From assembly GCA_963837365.1 (NCBI GenBank), contig CAWIMW010000012.1, forward strand, positions 62,001 through 126,000: 64,000 bases of DNA. Direction: 5' to 3'. A model generated the notes under the pieces. That model did no database searches. It saw nothing but the letters and a program-made list of their open reading frames with translations, and was not told where the DNA came from. This DNA comes from CAWBXL01 sp963837365. Lineage in GTDB: Bacteria > Acidobacteriota > Terriglobia > Terriglobales > Acidobacteriaceae. Position numbers and translations under genes: made by a program. Numbering within the stretch: position 1 is the first letter of the stretch; each line of letters begins with the position of its first letter. Below, one piece after another: positions 17,146 to 24,610 of this stretch.

Positions 17146-17535
17146 TCAGAAGCAGACCGGCGGAGGACGCACCGACAACGGGAAAGAAGTTGGGAGCTCG
17201 ATAAAGCGGTACGGCAGGAACGTCACGGAAAATTCACGCCGTAACGACGGTGAAAAGATAATGATAGAAATCAGCGCCACGGTGGCTGAGTGAATCGCCA
17301 GGCAAATCGGGCAAAAAGAACCCGTCGAGGCCGTTTCCCCGTCCTGATTGTCGACGGCTATCGAAAATGCTTGTAGCTTGCAAACGTGGATTGCCTGGAC
17401 CGTGCTGATCGTTAATAGTGCGATCAAACACACATATAAGGTGGTACGGCTCGATTTTCGATTCAGGAAAGCCACGCGTTTTGTACGTTTAGATGCAGGA
17501 TATCGGGTATAGCTGCACCCTGCGTATATTCGCAT
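17146..17535 (-). CDS. Small membrane protein with CPxC motif
   Basis: A 129-residue product with two likely membrane segments (TTLYVCLIALLTISTVQA and ATVALISIIIFSP) and, between them, an HVCKLQ motif and SFCPICLAIHSA that could bind a metal. The first 25 residues are basic and may not belong; later in-frame starts are possible. It resembles DUF2946-like proteins often found beside metal transport genes, but that match is uncertain. It is 97 bases upstream of the porin on the same strand, so it may head the zinc operon. Confidence 0.55.
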   Translation of the reverse strand: MRIYAGCSYTRYPASKRTKRVAFLNRKSSRTTLYVCLIALLTISTVQAIHVCKLQAFSIAVDNQDGETASTGSFCPICLAIHSATVALISIIIFSPSLRREFSVTFLPYRFIELPTSFPLSVRPPPVCF

Positions 17536-17563
17536 GATTCTACACCCAACCCGCGTAACTCCT

Positions 17564-18451
17564 TTACTTCTTGTTACCTTCGAGTACGCGGCGGGCAGAT
17601 TGTAGTTCCTCGCGCTTCTCGTTATCCACTTCCGGATACGTAAGGTTGAGTCGGTCCAAGGTGTCCACGATCGCCGCCGAGACCACCAGACGCGTAAACC
17701 ACTTGTGGTCCGCTGGGACTACATACCAGGGTGAATCCTCGGTGGCAGTGTTCTGAATCATCTCCTCATACGCCTTCATGTAGTCGTCCCAGTACTCACG
17801 CTCATGAATGTCGGCGGCGGAGAATTTCCAGTTTTTCTCAGGTTCATCGAGCCGGTCGAGAAAACGCTGCTTCTGTTCTTTCTTGGAAACGTTGAGAAAG
17901 AACTTCCGCACCACCACGCCATTGCGTGACAGATACCTCTCAAAAGCATGGATGTCCTGATAGCGCTGTTCCCAAATTTCCTTGGTGATCAGACGCTCTG
18001 GAATTTGCTGCTTCTTCAGTATGTCGGGATGGACTCGAACTACCAGAACTTCCTCGTAATACGAGCGATTGAAGATTCCGATCCGTCCCCGTTCCGGCAT
18101 GCAGCGGGAGGTCCGCCAGAGATAATCATGATCAAGTTCTTCTGCTGAAGGCGCCTTAAAGGAAAAGACCTGGCATCCTTGAGGATTGACCCCAGACATC
18201 ACATGACTGATCGCGCCATCTTTTCCGGCTGCATCCATCGCCTGAAAAATAAGCAGCAGTGCCCATCGGTCTTGTGCGTAAAGCTTCGCCTGCAAGTCGG
18301 CCATGTGGCGGACACTCTTGTTGAGCATCTCAGCCCCTTCGCTTTTGTCGACCTCCATGCCGTTTGTATCAGCCGGGTCATAATCTTTCAGGCGAAAATG
18401 TTTCCCATCTTTTATGCGATACGGCTTGGAGAGTTTGCGGGCCCAGCTCAT
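17564..18451 (-). CDS. ppk2: Polyphosphate kinase 2 family (polyphosphate:nucleotide phosphotransferase)
   Basis: The 295-residue length and sequence fit the single-domain PPK2 family. FQAMDAAGKDGAISHV is the Walker A-like loop, GRIGIFNRSYYEEVLVVRVH carries the Walker B/lid Arg region, and KFFLNVSKKEQKQRFLDRLD continues the P-loop kinase core. Family role: use of polyphosphate to phosphorylate AMP/ADP (or other nucleotides), recovering energy without ATP synthesis. The Asp in MDAAGKDG and the lid are intact, so it should be active. It is the last gene of the long minus-strand redox cluster, following a CBS-domain gene by 26 bases. Confidence 0.93.
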   Translation of the reverse strand: MSWARKLSKPYRIKDGKHFRLKDYDPADTNGMEVDKSEGAEMLNKSVRHMADLQAKLYAQDRWALLLIFQAMDAAGKDGAISHVMSGVNPQGCQVFSFKAPSAEELDHDYLWRTSRCMPERGRIGIFNRSYYEEVLVVRVHPDILKKQQIPERLITKEIWEQRYQDIHAFERYLSRNGVVVRKFFLNVSKKEQKQRFLDRLDEPEKNWKFSAADIHEREYWDDYMKAYEEMIQNTATEDSPWYVVPADHKWFTRLVVSAAIVDTLDRLNLTYPEVDNEKREELQSARRVLEGNKK

Positions 18452-18477
18452 CGTGTCCTTGTGTTCTCCTTATGAGT

Positions 18478-18951
18478 CTAAGCAGCCTTCGAGACCGGTG
18501 TTTCAGATTTGCTCACGCCCGCCAAGGGTTGTCCAATCTGCCTGAGGGCATCGTAAACCGCTTCCATCTTGAGAGCGTCGGCCCGTATGAAGTCGCTTAA
18601 GGAAAGCATACCCTGTAGTTCCATTCGATCATTGACGACCGGAAGACGCCGCACCTGTTTATCTCTCATGAGTTCGAGGGCGTTTTCCGCGCTGTCTTCC
18701 GGGCGGCAGCACGCTGGGTTGGAAGTCATGCACTCTTTGACCCAGGTATGTGCCGGATAAAGCCCCGGTCCCACGACCCTCACACAGAGATCGCGATCAG
18801 TAACAACGCCGACGAGCCTGCGGCTGAGGACATCCTGCACTACCGGCAAAATACCCGTCCCTGCGTGATCCATCAACGAAGCGACAGCCTCAACCGTCCA
18901 GTATAGTTCGCAATAGCTTGGTTTCGAAATCATGAAGTCCTTGACCTGCAT
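18478..18951 (-). CDS. Tandem CBS-domain protein
   Basis: A 157-residue protein made of two CBS motifs: residues about 10-65 (VEAVASLMDHAGTGILPVVQ, then GVVTDRDLCVRVV) and about 75-135 (CRPEDSAENALELMRDKQVR, RRLPVVNDRMELQGMLSLSD). Family knowledge: CBS pairs bind adenine nucleotides such as AMP, ATP or SAM and report energy state. With PPK2 downstream and hydrogenase genes upstream, an energy-sensing or redox-tuning role is reasonable inference. No effector domain is attached. Confidence 0.9.
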   Translation of the reverse strand: MQVKDFMISKPSYCELYWTVEAVASLMDHAGTGILPVVQDVLSRRLVGVVTDRDLCVRVVGPGLYPAHTWVKECMTSNPACCRPEDSAENALELMRDKQVRRLPVVNDRMELQGMLSLSDFIRADALKMEAVYDALRQIGQPLAGVSKSETPVSKAA

Positions 18952-18993
18952 AAATCACCTCGTTTTCTGATTCGTTTGACCCGATGAGTGGGA

Positions 18994-19473
18994 TCAGGAG
19001 ATTTGCAATTTGCGATGAATCGCCCTGCCCGGCGTCATACGTTGCCCGGAGACATGCGTTGTGATGCGTTGTACCACATCTTCGATTGCCGGCTTCAATT
19101 CTGGTGAGATACGGTAGCCGTGCTTGAATTGTTTGCCTTCGATCCCATAGACAACCAGCCTTGGCGGAAGCTTTCCCAAAATCCAGGCCAACTCGACGGC
19201 TTCAGCGACGCCGAAACCGTGGGTGGAGGACGGACTTCCCGCCAGAGACAGCAAATGCGGGTTGTCCCACATATGGATGGTTCCGGGAGGCGCTCCCGTC
19301 ACAACCGCGTCCACAACGATGACGTCATCCTCGCCCTTCCAGGACTCGATCAGCGCCAGCGCCTCTCCACTCTCGACAGCGGCATTTATGCCGGCACCGC
19401 GCAAGCGCTCCGCAACCAAGACTCCGACGCCATCGTCCATGCGCGCGCGATTTCCGCACCCAATAATGCGCAT
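18994..19473 (-). CDS. NiFe-hydrogenase maturation protease
   Basis: The 159-residue product starts MRIIGCGNRARMDDGVGVLV, the GxGN-x-DDGxG signature of HyaD/HycI/FrcD endopeptidases, with the first Ni-binding acidic residue in the DD pair. A later HGFGVAEAVELAWILG provides the second His region. It lies 20 bases after hydA. HydA still carries a C-terminal extension after its last Cys motif, which this protease would remove after nickel insertion. Specificity for the adjacent hydA is inference from position and is typical of the family. Confidence 0.92.
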   Translation of the reverse strand: MRIIGCGNRARMDDGVGVLVAERLRGAGINAAVESGEALALIESWKGEDDVIVVDAVVTGAPPGTIHMWDNPHLLSLAGSPSSTHGFGVAEAVELAWILGKLPPRLVVYGIEGKQFKHGYRISPELKPAIEDVVQRITTHVSGQRMTPGRAIHRKLQIS

Positions 19474-19492
19474 ATGAAATGCACCCTTGTTG

Positions 19493-20788
19493 TTATTCCC
19501 GCTCTATTGTCAGTTTCAGGAAATGCGTGGCGCAGGAGATACATGGATCGTAATTGCGAATCGCCTGCTCACATTTCCAGGTGGCTTCATCGAGCGGCCA
19601 AGCCACTAACCGGCCCGCATATTCGCGGAGATCGTCCTCAATTCGCTTCTGGTTCTGCGATGTCGGAGGAACGATCTTGGCAGTGACAACCAATCCTTTT
19701 TCGTCCAGTGCATAACGGTGATAAAGAATGCCGCGCGGCGCTTCGGTGATCGCATGACCCACACCATTGCGGTTGGGCGCCTCGACCCGTGGCGCCGGTG
19801 GCGGCTCATATTCCCGGATGATTCGTAACGCTTCGGCGCAGGCAAAGACCACTTCGATAGCACGCACCGTAATGCTACGAAATGGGTTCTTTACCGGGGT
19901 AGTAAGTTTGACGTCGCGCGCCACCTGCTGCGCAACCTCGGGTAGCTTGTCAAAGTTCAAGTTGAAACGCGCCAGCGGACCTACCAGGTACGAGCCGCGG
20001 CCGCGTATTACAGAATGCAGCGCATTGGAATGTTTCACGTGCTGCTCGACGAAATGATCCTCATACTCGGCAGCATCGATATCCAGACCTCGGTTGGAAA
20101 TGAGACGGCCTTCGTTGAACGGATACTCGTCGGGATGGCGGAGTGCGACAAATTCATAGTCTTGCTCAAAATTGGGGAACTCCAGAGTGGCTGTCCAGCG
20201 GGCGGTCTCAAGCGAAGCATCGAGCGCCCATTGCAGGTCGTCCTCAAGTTCTCGCAACTGGGACTTGGCCGGCACTTTGTAAAAGCCACCAACCGCGGCG
20301 GAAATGGGGTGGATCTCGCGGCCACCCATCAAAGTCACGATGCGGTTTCCAATCTTCTTCATCCGCAATGCCCGCTCCACGATGGGCTTGTGGTCCTTGG
20401 CCATGCCGATCACGTCCTGGAAACCCAGGAAATCGGGCGCGTGCAGCATATAGAGGTGCAGCACGTGGCTCTCGATCCACTCGCCGCAATAGAACAACCG
20501 GCGGAGCAGCCGTACGGCAGGATCTATGCGGATCCCGAGAGCGCGTTCGATGGCATGGATAGCACTCATCTGGTAAGCAATCGGGCAAATGCCGCAGATG
20601 CGCGCGGTGATGTCCGGCACTTCAGAAAAGTGGCGGCCACGCAGAAATGCCTCGAAGAAGCGTGGCGGCTCGAATATCTTAAGCTTTACGTCGGCGACAC
20701 GTTCTCCTGCCAGCTTGATGTAGAGTCCGCCCTCGCCTTCTACCCGCGCCAGCGTTTCAACTTTTATGGTTCTTGTGCGCCCGCTCAT
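19493..20788 (-). CDS. hydA: NiFe hydrogenase large (alpha) subunit, group 3b-type
   Basis: The 431-residue catalytic subunit has both nickel-binding motifs intact: RICGICP (Cys65, Cys68) and DPCISCATH (Cys416, Cys419, His422). Nine further residues after His422 (FLKLTIERE) form the cleavable tail. The N-terminal RVEGEGGLYI and the moderate length match cytosolic group 3 enzymes; gene order hydB-hydG-hydD-hydA is that of sulfhydrogenase/NADP-linked group 3b complexes. The reaction is reversible H2 oxidation coupled to NAD(P). No twin-Arg signal is present in the small subunit, so the complex is cytoplasmic. The start overlaps hydD by four bases. Confidence 0.95.
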   Translation of the reverse strand: MSGRTRTIKVETLARVEGEGGLYIKLAGERVADVKLKIFEPPRFFEAFLRGRHFSEVPDITARICGICPIAYQMSAIHAIERALGIRIDPAVRLLRRLFYCGEWIESHVLHLYMLHAPDFLGFQDVIGMAKDHKPIVERALRMKKIGNRIVTLMGGREIHPISAAVGGFYKVPAKSQLRELEDDLQWALDASLETARWTATLEFPNFEQDYEFVALRHPDEYPFNEGRLISNRGLDIDAAEYEDHFVEQHVKHSNALHSVIRGRGSYLVGPLARFNLNFDKLPEVAQQVARDVKLTTPVKNPFRSITVRAIEVVFACAEALRIIREYEPPPAPRVEAPNRNGVGHAITEAPRGILYHRYALDEKGLVVTAKIVPPTSQNQKRIEDDLREYAGRLVAWPLDEATWKCEQAIRNYDPCISCATHFLKLTIERE

Positions 20789-21573
20789 TTGTGTTCGTAC
20801 TCCTCACTCGTTTTACGGAATTGCCAAGACCAGGCGTTAAATCCCCGGAAAGCTCGGGTGATCTCTGCGTCCGACTGGCCGAGAATTTGAAATTGACCGG
20901 CCAGCGACGCGGTATTCGGAGTCTCCATCGGCCCGTAGCAACCATAGCAACCGCGATCAAAACTGGGACAGAGCGCCCCGCAACCCGCTTGGGTAACCGG
21001 GCCAAGGCAGGCGACCCCTTGGGCCACGGCAATGCACACGTTGGCTTTGCGCTTGCACTCCACGCAAACGCTGTAGGAAGGGATGGTCGGCTTGCGCCCT
21101 ACAAGTGTGGCTGTGATCAGTTCGATCAGGTGATATTTGTTGATCGGGCACCCGCGCAGTTCAAAATCCACCGGAACATGCTCGGCAATCGGGGTGGAGA
21201 GCTTCAGCGTGCTGATGAACTGTGGCGTGGCATACACCACGCGGATGAATTCATCCACATCTTTCCAGTTGCGTAGCGCCTGGATGCCTCCGGCAGTTGC
21301 GCACGCACCGATGGTGACCAGTGTTTTGCAACGCCGCCGTATCTCCTGAATGCGTTGCGCATCGTGGTGGGTGGTGACCGATCCCTCCACCAGGCCGATG
21401 TCATACGGCCCTTTGAGCACCGCCCGCGTAGCTTCAGGAAAGTAGGCAATCTCAATCTCCCCGACCACGCTCAATAGTTCGTCCTCAGCATCCAGGAGAC
21501 TCAACTGACAGCCGTCGCAGGAAGCGAACTTGAAGACAGCTACTTTCGGCTTGTGCTTTCCTTTAGATCTCAT
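20785..21573 (-). CDS. hydD: NiFe hydrogenase small (delta) subunit
   Basis: From ATG 21573, which overlaps the end of hydG by 11 bases, the subunit has 262 residues. FASCDGCQLSLLD (Cys19, Cys22), TIGACATAGGIQ and LRGCPINKYHLIEL provide the proximal 4Fe-4S ligands. CVECKRKANVC and QAGCGALCPSFDRGCYGC add the medial and distal cluster ligands. The length and lack of a Tat signal fit group 3 hydrogenases. The subunit passes electrons from the NiFe site of HydA towards the flavin subunit HydG. Confidence 0.95.
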   Translation of the reverse strand: MRSKGKHKPKVAVFKFASCDGCQLSLLDAEDELLSVVGEIEIAYFPEATRAVLKGPYDIGLVEGSVTTHHDAQRIQEIRRRCKTLVTIGACATAGGIQALRNWKDVDEFIRVVYATPQFISTLKLSTPIAEHVPVDFELRGCPINKYHLIELITATLVGRKPTIPSYSVCVECKRKANVCIAVAQGVACLGPVTQAGCGALCPSFDRGCYGCYGPMETPNTASLAGQFQILGQSDAEITRAFRGFNAWSWQFRKTSEEYEHK

Positions 21574-22423
21574 ATTTTTCCAGTAGCGGCCGGATGGTCT
21601 CATACGGGAAAACCGGCCCGTCTTTACAAATAAAGTGCGGTCCGTACTGGCAGTGTCCACAGAAGCCGACCGCGCACTTCATGTTGCGTTCCATGGAAAG
21701 GTAGATATCCTTGCGATTGAGTCCGTGGGTCTCCAACTCGCGGGTGACAAAGCGCATCATGATCTCGGGACCGCAGATCATCGCGACCGAACGCGAGGGC
21801 TGCAAGCGCGCGTACTTGAACAAGGTTGTGACTACACCCACGTGTCCGTGCCAGCCAATGCCACCGTAGTCCACCGTGACCAAGACTTGGGTGTCCGGCT
21901 GGCGGGCCCAGCTTGCCAACTCTTTCCGATAGATAAGATCGCGCGGGCTGCGCGCCCCGTAGAGCACGACCAAGCGTCCATATTGCTTGCGATTGCGCAG
22001 GACGTGATAAATCACAGGACGGAGCGGCGCGAGTCCAATCCCGCCCGCAACCACAATCACATCCCGTCCCAGAGCTGGCTCGACCGGCCAGCCCATGCCG
22101 AACGGCCCGCGCACCCCGATTCCGCCACCAGCCTTCTGGCTCACCAGCGCGTGAGTTGCCTTTCCCACCGAGCGCACGGTGTAGGTGAGACGGCCATGAT
22201 CGGCTGGATCGCCGCTGATCGAGATGGGCAGTTCACCCACCCCAAAGACCCACAACATGCTGAACTGCCCCGGCAGAAACCGGTTTCCATCCACTCCCTT
22301 GGGTGGCTCCAGGGTAAGCGTGAAGGTGTCGGAGGTTTCCTTGACCACCTGCCGCACCACATAAGGTTGCGGCATCATTGGATCGAAATTGGGATCGAGC
22401 TTGGCGGCGGTTGCCATAGTCAT
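21563..22423 (-). CDS. hydG: Hydrogenase gamma subunit, FAD/NAD(P)-binding reductase
   Basis: From ATG 22423 (TAATG overlap with the cNMP gene) the product is 286 residues. A ferredoxin-NADP reductase-like FAD domain (FLPGQFSMLWVFGVGELPIS) is followed by the NAD(P) domain (VIVVAGGIGLAPLRPVIYHV, VLYGARSPRDLIY). The C-terminal MKCAVGFCGHCQYGPHFICKDGP holds four Cys for a 2Fe-2S cluster. This is the diaphorase subunit that exchanges electrons between the Fe-S chain and NAD(P)H. Whether NADH or NADPH is preferred cannot be read with certainty. Confidence 0.94.
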   Translation of the reverse strand: MTMATAAKLDPNFDPMMPQPYVVRQVVKETSDTFTLTLEPPKGVDGNRFLPGQFSMLWVFGVGELPISISGDPADHGRLTYTVRSVGKATHALVSQKAGGGIGVRGPFGMGWPVEPALGRDVIVVAGGIGLAPLRPVIYHVLRNRKQYGRLVVLYGARSPRDLIYRKELASWARQPDTQVLVTVDYGGIGWHGHVGVVTTLFKYARLQPSRSVAMICGPEIMMRFVTRELETHGLNRKDIYLSMERNMKCAVGFCGHCQYGPHFICKDGPVFPYETIRPLLEKYEI

Positions 22424-22881
22424 TATTTCGCGGCGTACACATCCAGCAATTGGAAGCGTGTGGCTTCCAGGCGCTGAGCAATGATCTGTGAAAAGCGCTT
22501 CAGCAATTCGTATCCCAGATCGTGGTTTTGTTCGCATTTCGTCCGCAGGCACTTGCCGTCAAGCGCTATGGCAAGAGTATCTTCCGTCGCATGCGAGTGG
22601 AATTTCCAGTAATAGGGAGGCACCAGCCAGGACCACCCCAAAATGTCGCCCTCGCCAAGTGAATCCACCACGATCGGCTGACGCTGGGGAGCGTAAATTT
22701 CCAACGCTACCCTTCCGGAGCGAACCAGATAGAATTCGTTGGCCTCAGTCCCTGCCTTGAAGATGTATTCGCCGGTTTTGAACCGCCGGTTGGCGGCGCA
22801 ACCGACAACCAGCTCCATATACGGAGGCTCCAAGTCGGCGAAGAACGAATGCTGTGCAATGATGCGCTCAAGTGTTTCCAT
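22423..22881 (-). CDS. Cyclic-nucleotide-binding-domain protein inside the hydrogenase operon
   Basis: A 152-residue protein that is essentially one cNMP-binding domain (YIFKAGTEANEFYLVRSGRV, DILGWSWLVPPYYWKFHSHA). It lacks the C-terminal winged helix of CRP/FNR, so it is not by itself a DNA-binding regulator. It sits between hydB and hydG with overlaps of 14 bases and 1 base, so it is surely co-translated. The consensus R in the phosphate-binding cassette is not obvious (WKFHSHATEDTLAIAL), so cNMP binding is uncertain. Inference: a regulatory or assembly subunit of the hydrogenase. Confidence 0.88.
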   Translation of the reverse strand: METLERIIAQHSFFADLEPPYMELVVGCAANRRFKTGEYIFKAGTEANEFYLVRSGRVALEIYAPQRQPIVVDSLGEGDILGWSWLVPPYYWKFHSHATEDTLAIALDGKCLRTKCEQNHDLGYELLKRFSQIIAQRLEATRFQLLDVYAAK

Positions 22882-24052
22882 GATTTGCTGTCTCCCTTAT
22901 GGCGCGGGCTTCCTCGGTGATATCAATGCCCACGGGACACCAAGTGATGCAGCGCCCGCAGCCCACACAGCCTGAACCGCCGAACTGGTCAATCCACGAG
23001 GCCAATTTATGCGTAACCCACTGCCGGTAGCGGGCCTTGGCGGAGGAGCGCACGCTCCCTCCGTGAATGTAAGAAAAGTTCAAAGTGAAACATGAATCCC
23101 AGCGACGCCAGCGCTCGGCGTGTTCTCCCGTCACATCACTGGTATCTTCGACCGTGGTACAGAAGCAAGTCGGACACACCATGGTGCAGTTGGCGCAAGT
23201 CAGGCAGCGTTTTGCAACTTCGTCCCAGCGGGGGTGTTCGAAATTCTGATAAAGAATTTCTTTGAGTTTAGTGCGTTCGATGCTGCGGACCTGTTGACGC
23301 GCTTTGTCAACTGCCGCTTCGGCCTGCTGAAGATCGCCTTGCAGGGCGGGACTGGTTTTGAGCGCCGCCAGCACTTCGGCCCCACGTTCACTGCCCGCTT
23401 TCACTACGAATCGGTGATTGCCGCCCGCATCCAGTTCGGTGAGCAACAGATCGAATCCGTCGCGCACGTCCGGGCCAGTCCCCATCGAAGTACAGAAACA
23501 AGTTGGCGCAGATTGGGTGCACTGCACCGCAATGATGAATGCACCTTTCCGGAGTCCACCGTAGACTGGGTCATGATATTTGTCTTGCATGAGGACACGA
23601 TCCTGCACTTGGATGGCTGCCAACTCGCAAGCACGAACACCCAGGAACGCATAAGGCCGCTTTGACCGGTTTTCGTTGTTCAGGATGCGAAAAGTCCCGC
23701 CCTGGTGCTCCGCTGACCATAACCGGACCTCGGCAGGATGTAGATATTTCTTCCAGCTTTGCGGGCCCACCACATAACCAAACAGTGCATGGTCCTCACG
23801 CCGCTTTAGGCGATAGTGACCGGGGGACTGTTCATCAGTCCAACCCGCTGGCAGTTCTACGGCAGATTCGAAATGGTCATACACAATCGCTCCATCCCGC
23901 ACAGTCGGCCCGATGACTTGGTAGCCCTTCTCCCTCAGCACGTCAAGCATCGTTCCCAATTGTTGCGGTTGCAGTATTACCTGGTGTTCTCGAGAAACGA
24001 CTTTCTTCCCTTTTGTCTGGGGACTATCAATGCGCTCAGAAACCGGGACCAT
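22868..24052 (-). CDS. hydB: Hydrogenase beta subunit, 4Fe-4S electron-transfer protein
   Basis: The 394-residue product has an N-terminal domain of the HydB/AsrA type (GPTVRDGAIVYDHF, LGVRACELAAIQVQDRVL, CTQSAPTCFCTSMGTGP). It ends in two 4Fe-4S motifs, CLTCANCTMVCPTCFC and CVGCGRCITWCPVGID. Family role: linking the hydrogenase core to external redox partners, and in sulfhydrogenases to sulfur or polysulfide reduction. It is the first structural gene of the hyd set and follows the DUF4440 gene by 11 bases. All cluster Cys are intact. Confidence 0.93.
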   Translation of the reverse strand: MVPVSERIDSPQTKGKKVVSREHQVILQPQQLGTMLDVLREKGYQVIGPTVRDGAIVYDHFESAVELPAGWTDEQSPGHYRLKRREDHALFGYVVGPQSWKKYLHPAEVRLWSAEHQGGTFRILNNENRSKRPYAFLGVRACELAAIQVQDRVLMQDKYHDPVYGGLRKGAFIIAVQCTQSAPTCFCTSMGTGPDVRDGFDLLLTELDAGGNHRFVVKAGSERGAEVLAALKTSPALQGDLQQAEAAVDKARQQVRSIERTKLKEILYQNFEHPRWDEVAKRCLTCANCTMVCPTCFCTTVEDTSDVTGEHAERWRRWDSCFTLNFSYIHGGSVRSSAKARYRQWVTHKLASWIDQFGGSGCVGCGRCITWCPVGIDITEEARAIRETANHGNT

Positions 24053-24063
24053 GGGACCTTCTG

Positions 24064-24558
24064 TTACTTCTGGCTTAGTACGTCAAGTTGTTGGACCGCC
24101 GTAGCCGGGTCGGGCACGGCGGATTCGTGCGCCACGATGAGCCACTTGCCGGAGATTTTGTTGAGCACGACAATATTGACGCCGAATGCTTTCTGTTCGC
24201 CATTGGTGGATTCGTACCGCGTCACGCTGTAGGCGAAATCGCCGGAACACGACAAAGTGAGAGTTTGAATGGAGTCAATGTGGTACTTCGCATCAACTCC
24301 GCGCTGAACGTAGGCCTGGATGGCAGCACGTCCGTGCACGATGCCAGTGGCGAAGTGTTGGGTCAGGTAATACGCATCTTCGCTGTAAAGCGAAGCGACC
24401 TTGGCCGCTTGGCCGCTGTTGTAACCCTCTTTCCATTGCTCGGAAATTTGCCGGATTGCCGTTTCATCTGCGGGAACGCTACAGTGGTTTTCTGGCGCGG
24501 CACTTTCTGTTGTGTTAGCAGGGTTGCCTTGTGCTGCCACAAAACCCGAAAGAACCAC
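24064..24558 (-). CDS. SnoaL/DUF4440-like protein (possibly frameshifted at its start)
   Basis: About 130 residues (ETAIRQISEQWKEGYNSGQA ... SGKWLIVAHESAVP) match the SgcJ/EcaC or DUF4440 cone-fold pattern. The only starts in frame are at GTG 24558, in the middle of a hydrophobic segment (VVLSGFVAAQG). A convincing signal-peptide beginning (MKMRQLFLV) lies just upstream at about 24585 in another frame, two bases out of phase. So the gene may have a small indel near 24560, or be truncated. The protein would then be exported. Its place in the hydrogenase run may be incidental; no catalytic role is known for most members. Confidence 0.65.
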   Translation of the reverse strand: MVLSGFVAAQGNPANTTESAAPENHCSVPADETAIRQISEQWKEGYNSGQAAKVASLYSEDAYYLTQHFATGIVHGRAAIQAYVQRGVDAKYHIDSIQTLTLSCSGDFAYSVTRYESTNGEQKAFGVNIVVLNKISGKWLIVAHESAVPDPATAVQQLDVLSQK

Positions 24559-24610
24559 ATACGAGGAATAGCTGCCGCATTTTCATTTTCAGTTCTCTTA
24601 CAGCGTTGAT

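Noticed and set aside
20015..20890. Antisense frame of 291 codons over hydA
   Set aside because: Shadow of the hydrogenase gene in a GC-rich region; no start signals or domain pattern.
21635..22477. Antisense frame over hydG
   Set aside because: Same reason; the FAD, NAD and 2Fe-2S motifs are all on the minus strand.
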